Assembly (NCBI RefSeq): GCF_000219915.2
Contig: NC_017964.1
Coordinates: 3,162,001-3,226,000, forward strand
Length of the DNA stretch: 64,000 bases
From: Advenella kashmirensis WT001
GTDB lineage: Bacteria; Pseudomonadota; Gammaproteobacteria; Burkholderiales; Burkholderiaceae_B
Direction of reading: 5' to 3'
Every line of letters starts with the position of its first letter. Position 1 is the stretch's first letter. The notes under the pieces are model-generated. The model made no database searches. It was not told where the DNA came from and was given only the letters and a program-made list of their open reading frames with translations. This document shows positions 1-9,262 of this stretch, in pieces. Position numbers and translations under genes: made by a program.

Positions 1-2
1 TT

Positions 3-1019
3 TTTCACACCGGTGCAGCCTCACATGAGGTGATTGCGGGCTTTGACTATCAGCATCGCAATGCGAGTGGTCAGTGGGATTACGGCATGGCCAACCCACT
101 GAACGCCTTTGACCCGGTCTATGGCAATCCGGGCCTGAATATCTATAGCAGCGAACCGTTTGACCGTACGCTGGAACAATTCGGCATGTACTTGCAGGAC
201 ACGGTCCGCTATGGCGCGCTGACCGGCCTGTTCAGTGTCCGTCATGATATCGTGGACCTGGACAATCGCAATCCTCTGCTGAACACCAAATCGGGCTATA
301 AGGGCAGCAACACCACGTTTCGTGCCGGCTTAAGCTACGCCTTCGACAACGGCATTGCGCCCTATGCCAGTTACAGCGAATCTTTCAACCCCAACGGCTA
401 CACCGACATCAACAACCAGGTGCTGCCGCCGACCGAAGCCAGGCAATATGAAGCAGGCGTAAAATACCAGCCGAACGAACACGTTATGCTGTCTGCCGCC
501 TACTACGATCTGAAGCAGGAGAACGTTGCTGCACGGCATTCTTCGGCTACCAATTACTACGTGCCGCTGGGCGTGGTGCATTCGCGTGGCATTGAGTTGG
601 AAGCCAACGCCAATATCACCGACAACTTCACCGTCATGGCCAGCTACACCATGAACAACATGAAGCTGAAAAAAGGCGACAATGCCGGCAATCGGCCTTT
701 CCAGGCGCCCAAGCAGATGGCCAGCCTGTGGGGCCGCTACAGTATGAACAATGGCCTGGCCTTGTCGGCAGGCGTGCGCTATGTTGGCAAGAGCTGGGCA
801 GACAACGAAAACACCGTGCGGGTTCCCGCCTATACCCTGCTTGACCTGGGTGCAGAATATGATCTGGGCCGCATGAATTCGAATCTGAAAGGTGCCACCG
901 TCCGCCTGAACGTGAACAACGTCACCGATAAGACCTATGTGGCCTCATGCGCCACCACCGACTTCTGCTACTATGGAGAAAAGCGCAATATCAAAGCCAC
1001 CTTCAGTTACAAATGGTAA
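3..1019 (+). CDS. TonB-dependent siderophore receptor, C-terminal part (5' end outside window)
   Basis: The reading frame is open from base 3 and runs to a TAA at 1017-1019, giving about 338 residues of an outer-membrane beta-barrel. Seen: alternating aromatic/polar strands, a late segment with VRLNVNNVTDKTYVASC, and the typical final strand ending in aromatic residues (FSYKW). The phrase YASYSESFNPNG is characteristic of the barrel of FhuA/FpvA-type ferric-siderophore receptors. The plug domain and TonB box lie upstream of the window. The stop overlaps the start of an FhuF-type reductase, which supports a role in ferric-siderophore import. The exact siderophore cannot be read from this part. 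Confidence 0.9.
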   Translation, partial: FHTGAASHEVIAGFDYQHRNASGQWDYGMANPLNAFDPVYGNPGLNIYSSEPFDRTLEQFGMYLQDTVRYGALTGLFSVRHDIVDLDNRNPLLNTKSGYKGSNTTFRAGLSYAFDNGIAPYASYSESFNPNGYTDINNQVLPPTEARQYEAGVKYQPNEHVMLSAAYYDLKQENVAARHSSATNYYVPLGVVHSRGIELEANANITDNFTVMASYTMNNMKLKKGDNAGNRPFQAPKQMASLWGRYSMNNGLALSAGVRYVGKSWADNENTVRVPAYTLLDLGAEYDLGRMNSNLKGATVRLNVNNVTDKTYVASCATTDFCYYGEKRNIKATFSYKW

Positions 1020-1795
1020 TCCAGGAAGACCTCTCCTTCTATGAGCAATTGCAACAGGCGCTTGGGCGCCTGTTGCCTGTTTCAAAGACGCCGCTAAGCG
1101 GCCCCGCCGACCTGACCTTTGGGCAGGTGCGGCTGGATGCATTGCAATTGCTATATGACGACGTGGCGCGGCTTCATCCAGAGGCCGGGCGCCACTACTG
1201 GAACGCCCATACCTGGCGCACCTGCATGTGGGTGCCTGTATATTCGACCATTCTTGCCTACGAACATCATCGCTGCCTGGTTGATTCTCGCCAGTTGCAG
1301 CTGCATTTTTCCGAGGGTTTGGCAAAACAGGTGTATCTGCCGGAACAGGCGGTTACGCTGAATATTGCAGACGAAATGGCACCTGCCATGGCACTTGTCG
1401 AAAGTCTGGAGCAAATACGGCAGACGCTGAACATTATCACACCGGTGGCTGCCAAACTGGCAGGACGCCACACGGCAGACAGTGTGCTTGCCGCATTGCT
1501 GCTTTACTACCATGACCTGCCGCAATACAGTACCGCGCATATTCGCGCACGCGGCGATGTCTGGTTGCAGGCTATTGGCCTGCCGGCAGAAAGCGGCTAT
1601 CTGGATATTGATATGAGCCGCTACAGCCTGCCGGACCGGCTCTCACTGAACCGTCGCGTCTGCTGCCAATACTTTCGCTGCCCGAACGCCAAGTTGTGCA
1701 GCAATTGCCCCAAGATCCCCCTGCAGGAACGCCTGCCTCTATTGGCCAGCGAATGGGCAGAACATGATCGCGCACACGCCGAAAGCGACGCATAA
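1013..1795 (+). CDS. FhuF-type siderophore-iron reductase
   Basis: A 260-residue cytoplasmic protein. Its C-terminus carries RRVCCQYFRCPNAKLCSNCP, which fits the Cys-Cys-x10-Cys-x2-Cys [2Fe-2S] ligand pattern of FhuF-family ferric-siderophore reductases. These proteins release iron by reducing imported ferric siderophore. I chose the ATG at 1013 because it overlaps the TAA of the receptor gene (ATGGTAA), a translational-coupling arrangement; an upstream in-frame ATG at 947 would lie deep inside the receptor. The N-terminal two thirds is weakly conserved in this family and shows no other motif. Receptor and reductase together form an iron-acquisition pair. Confidence 0.85.
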   Translation: MVIQEDLSFYEQLQQALGRLLPVSKTPLSGPADLTFGQVRLDALQLLYDDVARLHPEAGRHYWNAHTWRTCMWVPVYSTILAYEHHRCLVDSRQLQLHFSEGLAKQVYLPEQAVTLNIADEMAPAMALVESLEQIRQTLNIITPVAAKLAGRHTADSVLAALLLYYHDLPQYSTAHIRARGDVWLQAIGLPAESGYLDIDMSRYSLPDRLSLNRRVCCQYFRCPNAKLCSNCPKIPLQERLPLLASEWAEHDRAHAESDA

Positions 1796-1930
1796 CAGCA
1801 AAATAAAGCACAACCGATCAGGGAACAAGGCCACACTTATCCGGATTGGCCTGAAAAGGCCGTAAAGTGCGCAAGCAGTGGCGTAGTGCCGCAAAACCTG
1901 TGGCACGTTCCAGCAGGACTCAATGGCTAT

Positions 1931-2836
1931 TTACTCCAGACCGAAACGCCTGAGATTTTCAAATTCGTAGGGTGCGTCTTCTGCGGGATATCTGAGCGTC
2001 GTATTACCGTTGTTTTTGGCAATGGACCAAATAATACTTTCTCCTGCGGGGATCACATCCGGCTGTTGCCTGTATAGCGGGTCAGCATAGGCAGTCTCGG
2101 GGTCAATCCATTCCCAGCCATGCGCCTTGAACGCAGCAATGATATCGGAGAGTGACTGGGCATTGATCTTGTTCGTGTGAAGCAGGATCACATGTTTGGG
2201 AGAATAGCCTAGTGTCTTTTTCCCCAGATCATCATAGTAATCTGCACGATCAAGCAAGTGCCTGATATACGCTTTCTTCAAGCGTGCAAGACTGTCCGTT
2301 TTTCCTGCCTTTTCATACGCCAGATACCGTATATTGTAAAACCAGTCACTGGCATCGATACTTACCGCAGCGGATCGATAGCCGCGATCGTTCAGCCATT
2401 GGCGCACAGCGTCGCGCTTTTGCCGGGTATCGCCTTCTTTCAAGAATGGAAACCGGTAGCGGGCCGTCCAGCCTGGCAGGGTTTGCAATTGGCGTTCAGC
2501 GCCAGCGATGCCTGCGATATAGTCTGCCACACTCACTTGCTCTTTATTCAGATTCAAGTGTCGTTCGCTATGGTTGCCAATCGCGTGACCTTGCATGCCC
2601 CATTGGGCAACCAGTTGCAGTCCGGCACTGCCTCCCAGTTTAATCAGGCTTGGGTATATGATCGCCTGAATATTGTTTTCTCCTAATTGAGAAAGCAATG
2701 CCTGGTTAATCGTGACCGCCTCCGGGTTGGTGTCCGGATTCAGGCCGTCATCAAAGCTGACAGATATCTGCTTCGCTTGTGCACAGGAGCCAGCGACCAT
2801 AATCAGCACAAAAAGAACTCTGAGAATATCAAGCAT
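1931..2836 (-). CDS. exported polysaccharide deacetylase (NodB homology domain)
   Basis: A 301-residue protein starting at the ATG at 2836. The N-terminus is a signal peptide: a hydrophobic core (ILRVLFVLIMVAG) and a likely cleavage after AQA. Carbohydrate esterase 4 motifs follow in order: SFDDGLNPDT (catalytic and metal Asp), GNHSERHLNLN (the HxxxH metal ligands), RFPFLKEGD, and VILLHTNKI (motif 5 His). It should remove N- or O-acetyl groups from a polysaccharide in the periplasm; the substrate cannot be told. The longer frame upstream to 3202 overlaps recQ and has no conserved content, so I rejected it. No strong Shine-Dalgarno is visible. Confidence 0.85.
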   Translation of the reverse strand: MLDILRVLFVLIMVAGSCAQAKQISVSFDDGLNPDTNPEAVTINQALLSQLGENNIQAIIYPSLIKLGGSAGLQLVAQWGMQGHAIGNHSERHLNLNKEQVSVADYIAGIAGAERQLQTLPGWTARYRFPFLKEGDTRQKRDAVRQWLNDRGYRSAAVSIDASDWFYNIRYLAYEKAGKTDSLARLKKAYIRHLLDRADYYDDLGKKTLGYSPKHVILLHTNKINAQSLSDIIAAFKAHGWEWIDPETAYADPLYRQQPDVIPAGESIIWSIAKNNGNTTLRYPAEDAPYEFENLRRFGLE

Positions 2837-3012
2837 GCAAATGTACCGTTTTTGGAGTGGGTGGCGCAACGCCATGGAATGTTTATTATCGTGCGCGATG
2901 GCGCCGCAAGTTTGCGGCCCTGCGAGTGGCGTTTCATATTGTCGAACCAGGATGCCGCCGCGGTGCGCAGGCGATCCTCCGGAATCACGCGGCAACATCA
3001 GGCAAGGCGCTG

Positions 3013-4842
3013 TTATTCCAGTTCGTCCAGAAACGTCAGTATCGCCTCGCCATAGGTATCCAACTTGTGTTGCCCGACACCGTTGACGGCAGCCAGATCG
3101 CTCAGCGTGCTGGGTTCCAGCTCGGCAATCTGCGCCAGGGTATCGTCCTTGAAAATCACGTAGGCCGGCACACCGTGCTCCTTGGCAATGTCGCGTCGCC
3201 ATTGTCGCAAGCTTTCAAATCGTGCTTGCGCCGCTGCCGACAATACGCGAACTTCGCGCTTGCCACGCGGCATGATATTGCGTGATCGTGCCGCAGCGCG
3301 GGCTGATTCCTTGCGCATCATCAGCACCTGCTCGCCCTTGAGCACGCTGCGGCTTTTTTCGGTCAATGCCAACGTCCCGTAACCGTCCCCATCGACCGTA
3401 ACAACGTTGGCCGCCATCAGTTGGCGCAGCACACTGCGCCAGCCCTGCTCGGAAATTTCCTGGCCAATGCCGAAGACGGACAGAGTGTCATGCGAATGCT
3501 GCGCCACCTTCTCGGTGCGTTTGCCACGCAAAATATCGATCAGATGCCCTGCTCCATAGCGCTGATCACGTTCGCGATGCAGACGATATATGGCGGACAG
3601 AATCTTCTGGGCTGCCACGGTGCCGTCCCAGGTTTGCGGCGGCGTCAGGCAGACATCACAATTGCCACAGGGTTCTGATTGCTGTCCGAAATAAGCCAGC
3701 AGGCGCGTGCGCCGGCACTGCACTGTTTCGCACAGGGCCAGCATGCCATCCAGTTGCGCCCCCGAGCGTCGCTTGAAAAATTCATCGCCCGTAGAGTCGT
3801 CAATCATCTTGCGTTGCTGTACGACGTCCTGCAGCCCATAGGCCATCCAGGCGGTGGCAGGCAAGCCGTCACGACCTGCCCTGCCGGTTTCCTGATAATA
3901 CCCTTCGACCGACTTGGGCAGATCGATATGCGCTACAAAACGCACATCGGGCTTATTAATGCCCATGCCAAATGCAATCGTGGCAACCATGACCACACCA
4001 TCGTCCCGCAAAAAGCGGGCCTGGCGCTGCGCCCGCAACTCGGCCGGCAGGCCCGCATGATAGGCCATCGCGTCGATGCCTTCACGACAAAGAAACTCTG
4101 CCGTGTCTTCGGTTTTGTTGCGCGATAAGCAATACACGATCCCGGAATCGCCCGCATGCTCCTCGCGAATAAAGCCCAGCAGCTGGCGGCGCACATCATT
4201 TTTTTCGACAATGACATATCTGATATTGGGACGGTCAAACCCTGCGACGAAGTGTCGCGCCTGCGTCAGACCCAATCGTTGCGCGATTTCATCCCGGGTC
4301 TGCGGCGTTGCAGTGGCTGTCAGTGCAATGCGGGGCACATCCGGCCACTGTTCCTGCAAGCGGGACAGGCCCAGGTACTCCGGACGAAAATCATGCCCCC
4401 ATTGCGAGACGCAATGGGCTTCGTCAATCGCAAACAGGGCAATGCGTCCCCGCTCCAGCAGGCGCATGCAGCGGTCGGTCAGGAGGCGCTCGGGAGCGAC
4501 ATAGAGAAAATCCAGCTCACCGCGTGCAAACGCGTTTTCCACCTCGCGAATGGTCTCCCATTCCTGGCTGGAATTGAGGAAGGCGGCGCGTGCGCCCAGC
4601 TCGCGCAGGGCGTCGACCTGATCCTGCATCAGCGCAATAAGCGGCGACACCACGATGGCGGTTCCCGGCCGGATAAGCGCAGGCACCTGATAGCACAGCG
4701 ATTTGCCGGCGCCGGTTGGCATAAGGACCAGCGCATCATGGCCTGCGACCAGATGTTCGACAATGGCCTGCTGCTCGCCACGAAAGGAATCGTAACCAAA
4801 AACACGTTTCAGGACAGACAGCGGGGTGTTGGAATCAGACAC
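3013..4842 (-). CDS. recQ: ATP-dependent DNA helicase RecQ
   Basis: A 609-residue 3'-5' DNA helicase of the RecF recombination and repair pathway, intact and of normal length. Seen: Walker A PTGAGKSLCY near residue 42, Walker B DEAHC, the aromatic-rich loop QWGHDFRPEY, motif VI QETGRAGRDG, zinc-binding cysteines (one in TVQCRRTRLL, then CGNCDVC), a winged-helix region, and a C-terminal HRDC domain ending near TYGEAILTFLDELE. The gene stands alone; the deacetylase downstream on the same strand is separated by about 175 bases without a clear terminator. Confidence 0.97.
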   Translation of the reverse strand: MSDSNTPLSVLKRVFGYDSFRGEQQAIVEHLVAGHDALVLMPTGAGKSLCYQVPALIRPGTAIVVSPLIALMQDQVDALRELGARAAFLNSSQEWETIREVENAFARGELDFLYVAPERLLTDRCMRLLERGRIALFAIDEAHCVSQWGHDFRPEYLGLSRLQEQWPDVPRIALTATATPQTRDEIAQRLGLTQARHFVAGFDRPNIRYVIVEKNDVRRQLLGFIREEHAGDSGIVYCLSRNKTEDTAEFLCREGIDAMAYHAGLPAELRAQRQARFLRDDGVVMVATIAFGMGINKPDVRFVAHIDLPKSVEGYYQETGRAGRDGLPATAWMAYGLQDVVQQRKMIDDSTGDEFFKRRSGAQLDGMLALCETVQCRRTRLLAYFGQQSEPCGNCDVCLTPPQTWDGTVAAQKILSAIYRLHRERDQRYGAGHLIDILRGKRTEKVAQHSHDTLSVFGIGQEISEQGWRSVLRQLMAANVVTVDGDGYGTLALTEKSRSVLKGEQVLMMRKESARAAARSRNIMPRGKREVRVLSAAAQARFESLRQWRRDIAKEHGVPAYVIFKDDTLAQIAELEPSTLSDLAAVNGVGQHKLDTYGEAILTFLDELE

Positions 4843-4939
4843 TAGAAATGAGACACAAAAATAAAAGCCGGTAATTAACTGACAAAGGTTTAAGCCGCAG
4901 CGACCAAGGGTCCGCTGTCCGGCACGGGTATAAAGCTAT

Positions 4940-4945
4940 TATAAT
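4940..4945 (+). promoter_or_regulatory. possible -10 box upstream of the small exported protein
   Basis: TATAAT lies 27 bases upstream of the ATG at 4972 and forms part of a 13-base inverted repeat (TATAA-TCG-TTATA). No good -35 box is seen at the expected distance, so the assignment is tentative. Confidence 0.35.
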
Positions 4946-4971
4946 CGTTATACCGCTACGGAGAGTTCGAT

Positions 4972-5408
4972 ATGAAAATCACACATGTGCTGACAGGGGC
5001 CATCGGTTGCCTGCTTGCCGTTGCTGCGCAATCTGCGCTGGCAAAAATCCCGGTGTACGTTTTTGGCAATACGCCCAATGATCCGATAGGCACCTACATC
5101 ACGGCGCAGATCCGCAACCAGATTGCCAACTCGCCCACGCTGACCCTGGTCAACGATATGAATCGGGCAGTTGCCCGCTTGAATCTGCAAAGCGCTGACC
5201 CCACGCGCGAGGCCGATTTACCGCCATCGCGGAAAATGTGGACATCGTCAACGCCGCTTCGCCCATCAATCCCTGGCTCAATATCCAGCAGCACATCCGT
5301 ATCTGCCTGTCAGAATCGAGCGGCAGCTGCGCCACCACCATTGTAAATGACCTGACCTCCGTGGCCCTGCAATATGGCCCGCCCCTGCAGCAAAAGCTGG
5401 GCAGATAG
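4972..5408 (+). CDS. small exported protein of unknown function (frame broken near 5218)
   Basis: Not recognised. The start at 4972 is backed by GGAG a few bases upstream. Residues 1-24 form a signal peptide with cleavage after SALA, so the product is periplasmic. One base is missing in the short T run near 5217-5219. With it restored the frame reads on through TAIAENVDIVNAASP and two cysteines (ICLSESSGSC, a possible disulphide) to a TAG at 5406-5408, for 145 residues. Read literally, the sequence stops at 5346 with a low-complexity tail unlike the first half. It sits alone between recQ (divergent) and the thi genes. Confidence 0.6.
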
Positions 5409-5586
5409 GCGCGACAGTCAGCCAATAGGTTATTGCAAGGCGCTTGCAAACGCGGCACCATGAGTCCAGATGCCGCGCAATTGCGGTGCCAGATCGCAGT
5501 TGTCCTTGCACCAGGCAAGGACAGCGATATACTGTTGCATCGAATCGAACATCACAGGGCCTGCGGGTCCGCAAGCGAATTACACC

Positions 5587-6660
5587 ATGAATATTGGCAT
5601 TGCCGGCGCCGGGCTGTTGGGGCGCATTCTTGCCTTGGTGCTCTCACGCCAGGGGCATCAGGTTTCCGTGTTTGACCCCGCCACGTCTGCACAGGCGCGG
5701 GGGGCCGCCGGCTGGACAGCCGCCGGCATGCTTAGCCCCATTGCCGAACTCGAAAGCGGCGATGCCGACGTATTCGACATGGGCTTGCGCTCCATCGCGC
5801 TGTGGTCTGCCCTGGTTCCCTCACTCAGCATGCCGGTGCAATTTCATATTCGCGGCAGCCTGCTGGTTGCGCATCGCGGCGATGAAGGCGCGGCAACGCG
5901 CCTGACATCGCTGCTGGACGCCAAGGCGCCGCAACATGCGCGCCCGCAAATGCTCACGCGCGATCAATTGCAGTCACTGGAGCCATCGATTCAGGGCCCC
6001 AGCCACGCCTGGATGCTGCAAGGCGAAGGACAGATCCATACGGTCCAGGCGATGCAGGCGCTGGCCGAATCCGCTGACAACACTACCTGGTACTGGGGAA
6101 CCCCAGTGATCAGCCTCAAACCCGGGCAGTTGCAGACGGCACAAGGCGTGCATACGTTCGACTGGGTTTTTGATGTGCGCGGCACCGGTGCCCGTGAACG
6201 GCCGCACGCCAACAGCCATCAACTGAACTGTCGTAATGTGCGTGGCGTACGGGGTGAGATTTTCTGGCTGCAGGCCAGTGGACTGACCCTTGGCCGGCCC
6301 GTGCGTCTGCTGCATCCGCGTTACCGTGTCTACATCGTGCCGCGTGCGCCCGATACCGTGGTAGTGGGCGCCAGCGAAATCGAAAGCGAAGACCGCTCGC
6401 CGGTATCGCTGCGCAGCACAGTGGAATTGCTGACCGCCGCGCACAGTGTGCTGCCCGAGCTGGCCGAAGCACGCCTGATCCACACCGAGGTCAATTTGCG
6501 GCCTGCCCTGCTGGACAATCTGCCGCGCATTGAGAATGAACAGGGCCTGACACGCATCAACGGATTGTTCCGTCATGGCTGGCTGATTGCGCCCGCCGTT
6601 GTGGAAAAGGCCCTACAATCAATATTTGAACCCGATTTCAATCTGATTCAAACGGTATGA
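5587..6660 (+). CDS. thiO: glycine oxidase ThiO (FAD-dependent)
   Basis: A 357-residue FAD-dependent amine oxidase of the DAO family. It oxidises glycine to the imine used in making the thiazole ring of thiamin. Seen: the N-terminal dinucleotide-binding motif GIAGAGLLGR, the FAD-contact stretch RGAAGWTAAGMLSP, and the C-terminal RPALLDNLPRI and HGWLIAPAV segments. I chose the ATG at 5587 because the Rossmann motif begins immediately; the frame is open further upstream (ATG at 5470), but those 39 residues are not conserved in character. The TGA overlaps the thiS start (ATGA), giving a thiO-thiS-thiG operon. No TPP riboswitch is visible upstream. Confidence 0.93.
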   Translation: MNIGIAGAGLLGRILALVLSRQGHQVSVFDPATSAQARGAAGWTAAGMLSPIAELESGDADVFDMGLRSIALWSALVPSLSMPVQFHIRGSLLVAHRGDEGAATRLTSLLDAKAPQHARPQMLTRDQLQSLEPSIQGPSHAWMLQGEGQIHTVQAMQALAESADNTTWYWGTPVISLKPGQLQTAQGVHTFDWVFDVRGTGARERPHANSHQLNCRNVRGVRGEIFWLQASGLTLGRPVRLLHPRYRVYIVPRAPDTVVVGASEIESEDRSPVSLRSTVELLTAAHSVLPELAEARLIHTEVNLRPALLDNLPRIENEQGLTRINGLFRHGWLIAPAVVEKALQSIFEPDFNLIQTV

Positions 6661-6884
6661 GCACTATTCACATTTCCGTCAACGGAACCGAACACCAGAT
6701 CGCCAGCGGCACCACCCTGGCCCAATTGATTACGCAGGTGCAGAAAACGACCGGCCAGGCGGATGACCCCGCGGCCATTGCCACTGCGGTCAATGAAATT
6801 TTTATTCCCCGACCCAAGCGCGGCGACACCGTATTGTCCGACGGCGACCAGGTATTTACTTTCAGCCCTATCACCGGCGGCTAA
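6657..6884 (+). CDS. thiS: sulphur carrier protein ThiS
   Basis: A 75-residue ubiquitin-fold protein ending in the obligatory Gly-Gly (SPITGG). The C-terminal glycine is adenylated and converted to a thiocarboxylate, which donates sulphur to ThiG. At 75 residues it is slightly longer than the usual 65-67, with a few extra residues in the middle (TTGQADDPAAI). The ATG overlaps the thiO stop by four bases, and thiG follows after 18 bases. Confidence 0.95.
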   Translation: MSTIHISVNGTEHQIASGTTLAQLITQVQKTTGQADDPAAIATAVNEIFIPRPKRGDTVLSDGDQVFTFSPITGG

Positions 6885-6902
6885 GCCGCCTGCATCACGA
6901 TT

Positions 6903-7703
6903 ATGAAACCATTTGCCATTGCAGACACATTGCTGGAAAGCCGTTTTTTTCTGGGCACGGCAGGCTACCCGTCGCCCAAAGTATTGCAGGACGCCATCAC
7001 TGCGTCGGGCGCTTCAGTCATTACTGTCGGACTCAAGCGGCAGCTCACCCCCTCGGCCTCCGGCGGGGCCGGTGCGGCGCTGGACAATTCCTTTTTTCAG
7101 ATGCTCAAAGACTCCGGCCTGCATCTGCTGCCCAATACAGCAGGTTGCAAAACGGGTCGTGAAGCCATTACGCTGGCGCAGATGGCGCGGGAAATATTTG
7201 GAACGCACTGGATCAAACTGGAAGTGATTGGCGACGACTACACGCTGCAGCCCGATCCGATAGAGCTGATTCTTGCGGCCGAAGAACTGGCCAAAGATGG
7301 TTTTGAAGTATTTCCCTATTGCACAGACGATCTGGTAACCTGCCGTCGCCTGCTGGACGTCGGCTGCCGGCTGCTGATGCCCTGGGGAGCACCTATTGGG
7401 TCCGGGCAAGGCCTGACCAACCCGCATGGGCTGCGCATCCTGCGCGCACGCCTGCCGGACGTCCCGCTCATTGTTGACGCCGGCATCGGCTCGCCCATGG
7501 ACGCCGTGCAAGCCATGCAAATGGGTTACGATGCCGTCCTGCTCAACTCGGCTGTATCGCAGGCCCACGAGCCGGTCAAAATGGCAGAAGCATTCAAGCT
7601 GGCTGTACAGGCCGGACGCCTGGGCTTTGAGGCAGGCATCATGGCCCGGCAAGACATGGCCGTTCCATCCACCCAGGTCACCGGCCGGCCCTTTCTGCTG
7701 TAA
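6903..7703 (+). CDS. thiG: thiazole synthase ThiG
   Basis: A 266-residue TIM-barrel enzyme. It condenses 1-deoxy-D-xylulose 5-phosphate, the ThiS thiocarboxylate and dehydroglycine into the thiazole phosphate of thiamin. Seen: the opening SRFFLGTAGYPSP, the Schiff-base lysine region VGLKRQ, the NTAGCKT motif, and the phosphate-binding segments AGIGSP and LLNSAV. Length is normal and the gene is unbroken. It closes the thiO-thiS-thiG operon; thiC, thiD and thiE are not in the window. Confidence 0.96.
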   Translation: MKPFAIADTLLESRFFLGTAGYPSPKVLQDAITASGASVITVGLKRQLTPSASGGAGAALDNSFFQMLKDSGLHLLPNTAGCKTGREAITLAQMAREIFGTHWIKLEVIGDDYTLQPDPIELILAAEELAKDGFEVFPYCTDDLVTCRRLLDVGCRLLMPWGAPIGSGQGLTNPHGLRILRARLPDVPLIVDAGIGSPMDAVQAMQMGYDAVLLNSAVSQAHEPVKMAEAFKLAVQAGRLGFEAGIMARQDMAVPSTQVTGRPFLL

Positions 7704-7731
7704 GCTTGCCACCCATGCGATGGTGGCGGGC
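7704..7731. terminator. hairpin between convergent thiG and azlCD
   Basis: A 10 bp stem with two G-U pairs (7704-7713 with 7722-7731) and an 8-base loop follows the thiG stop directly. It sits between two convergent transcription units. There is no T tract on either side, so termination is only plausible. Confidence 0.35.
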
Positions 7732-7758
7732 AATGCTTCGCCTACGAAGGCAGCAGGT

Positions 7759-8829
7759 TTATACCGGCAGCAGCAACAAAGCTGCCCCATAGCCCGCCAT
7801 CCCGGCCAGTACCGCAAACCCCGCGTTCCGGGTAAGCCTGGCGCACACGCCTGCCGCGACCAGACCACAAAAATAGCTTAGCACGCTGGTGGCGCCGGTG
7901 GCCTGCTGCAGATCGGAATACACCACGACAACCGTCATGGACACCAGCAGCGCCGGCCCCAGAATAACAAACCGACCCGAGGCCAGGCGGCCAAAAATCG
8001 TTGACTTGCGCATCAGCACAAATGGCAAGGCACGCGTCAGCCAGGTCACCACGGCCATGATAATAATAGCCAGCCAGAATTCAGTCTGTCCCATGAGACC
8101 TCCCCCCATATCTTTTTGCGGCGCTTCACCATTGTCTGAAAGCGCAGCCTGGTTTCCGGGCACAAAGCACAGCCAGGCGCTAACTGTCCCTGCCAGTATC
8201 GCAGGGGTTGTCCCGGCGTAGATCAGACACAGCAAGGTAATCACAGATGCAATAAGCAGCGCGCGCAGCATGGGCCGTTTTACGCTGAGCAGCGCCAGCG
8301 AAAAAAACAGGGCCACCAGGGCAAAACGTAAAATCTGGTCGACCTGCGGAAACTGTGCGGTCAAGCCTGATCCGGCGATCAGCCCGATGATGGTTCCGCC
8401 AATCCAGGACAACCATGCGGTCAGGCCCAGCCCCATATACCAGGCAAATTGCGCATTAGCCGGCTGATGCCCCATCGCATGAAAAGCGGTGGCGAACACT
8501 TCATCGGTCAGCAAAAATGCAGCTTGCAAACGCGATTGCAAGGCCTGAGGCAGCCATTTGGCGATGAGCGGACCGTAGAGCAGATGGCGCGCGTTGAGCA
8601 ATGAAACCATGGCGACAATGCCCGGCAGCGGCGTACCCAGTTTAATGGCGGCAAGAATAAAAAACTGCGAGGCGCCGGCATAGACAAATACCGAGATCAG
8701 CACCGTCTCCCAGAACGACAGGCCCACGCCCTTGGCCGCGATCCCGTATGCCATGGCCACCGGTACATAACCGAGCAGCACCGGCACACCGGCCCGAACT
8801 CCATGTAAACCATTGCGTAACACCGACAT
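7759..8829 (-). CDS. azlC: AzlC-AzlD branched-chain amino acid exporter, read as one fused protein
   Basis: One 356-residue frame holding two normally separate membrane proteins. Residues 1 to about 235 are AzlC, including FVYAGASQFFILAA and NARHLLYG. Residues 246-356 are AzlD, beginning MGQTEFWLAI with four hydrophobic helices and LTRALPF. Together they export branched-chain amino acids and analogues. A strong Shine-Dalgarno (GGAGG) stands four bases before the ATG at 8094, which would start AzlD on its own. A run of six G (8102-8107 on the plus strand as C) precedes it; one more base there would stop AzlC shortly after. The fusion may therefore be a read error (see findings). Confidence 0.85.
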   Translation of the reverse strand: MSVLRNGLHGVRAGVPVLLGYVPVAMAYGIAAKGVGLSFWETVLISVFVYAGASQFFILAAIKLGTPLPGIVAMVSLLNARHLLYGPLIAKWLPQALQSRLQAAFLLTDEVFATAFHAMGHQPANAQFAWYMGLGLTAWLSWIGGTIIGLIAGSGLTAQFPQVDQILRFALVALFFSLALLSVKRPMLRALLIASVITLLCLIYAGTTPAILAGTVSAWLCFVPGNQAALSDNGEAPQKDMGGGLMGQTEFWLAIIIMAVVTWLTRALPFVLMRKSTIFGRLASGRFVILGPALLVSMTVVVVYSDLQQATGATSVLSYFCGLVAAGVCARLTRNAGFAVLAGMAGYGAALLLLPV

Positions 8830-9055
8830 GCTGACCGCCCCTCCTGTAACAGATCGCTATTACATCACAGGAGTTGAGCATAAATCCAGCGGCAACATCA
8901 GATGCCCATAAACATGTCCCGCTCGCAGCCCGTATGGTCTTGTGAGCGCCAATGCGCATGTGTTATCACCAAACACGCGTCGACGCCAGCGAGCCAGCTT
9001 GTGGTCGCACCGGGCACGGAGCATGGCATTGGACATTATCTATTTCAAGCGTCAT

Positions 9056-9262
9056 TTATGACAGATTGTGCCGAGCCCAGAAATTATCCACCTCCTGCTC
9101 AGCCTGTGCTCGGGTCAGACCATACTTCTCCTGTAATACCCCGCACATTCTCTGCGCATCGCCGTCAACTTCGGTAATGTCGTCATCCGACAGATCGCCC
9201 CACCGTTCTTTAACCGCCTCCTTGACCTGTTCCCATGGAACGTCGTTATCGTCCGGATTCAT
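9056..9262 (-). CDS. CsbD-like stress protein
   Basis: A small acidic, soluble protein of 68 residues starting MNPDDNDVPWEQ. The start at 9262 is fixed by an AGGAGG box at 9268-9273, five bases upstream. WEQVKEAVKERWGDLSDDD matches the CsbD family signature (K-x-KxxxGKLTDDD-like, here with W in place of K). The family is linked to general stress responses, but its biochemical role is unknown. The C-terminal half (GVLQEKYGLTRAQAEQEV) is helical. No neighbour suggests a specific function. Confidence 0.8.
   Translation of the reverse strand: MNPDDNDVPWEQVKEAVKERWGDLSDDDITEVDGDAQRMCGVLQEKYGLTRAQAEQEVDNFWARHNLS

Noticed and set aside
5409..5586. TPP riboswitch upstream of thiO
   Set aside because: None of the conserved thi-box sequences (CTGAGA, ACCTGA, the GGNTAATNCCAGC-like element) is visible in this stretch.
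5470..5586. Longer ThiO start at 5470
   Set aside because: The added 39 residues are not protein-like and the FAD motif normally starts at the very N-terminus, which fits the ATG at 5587.
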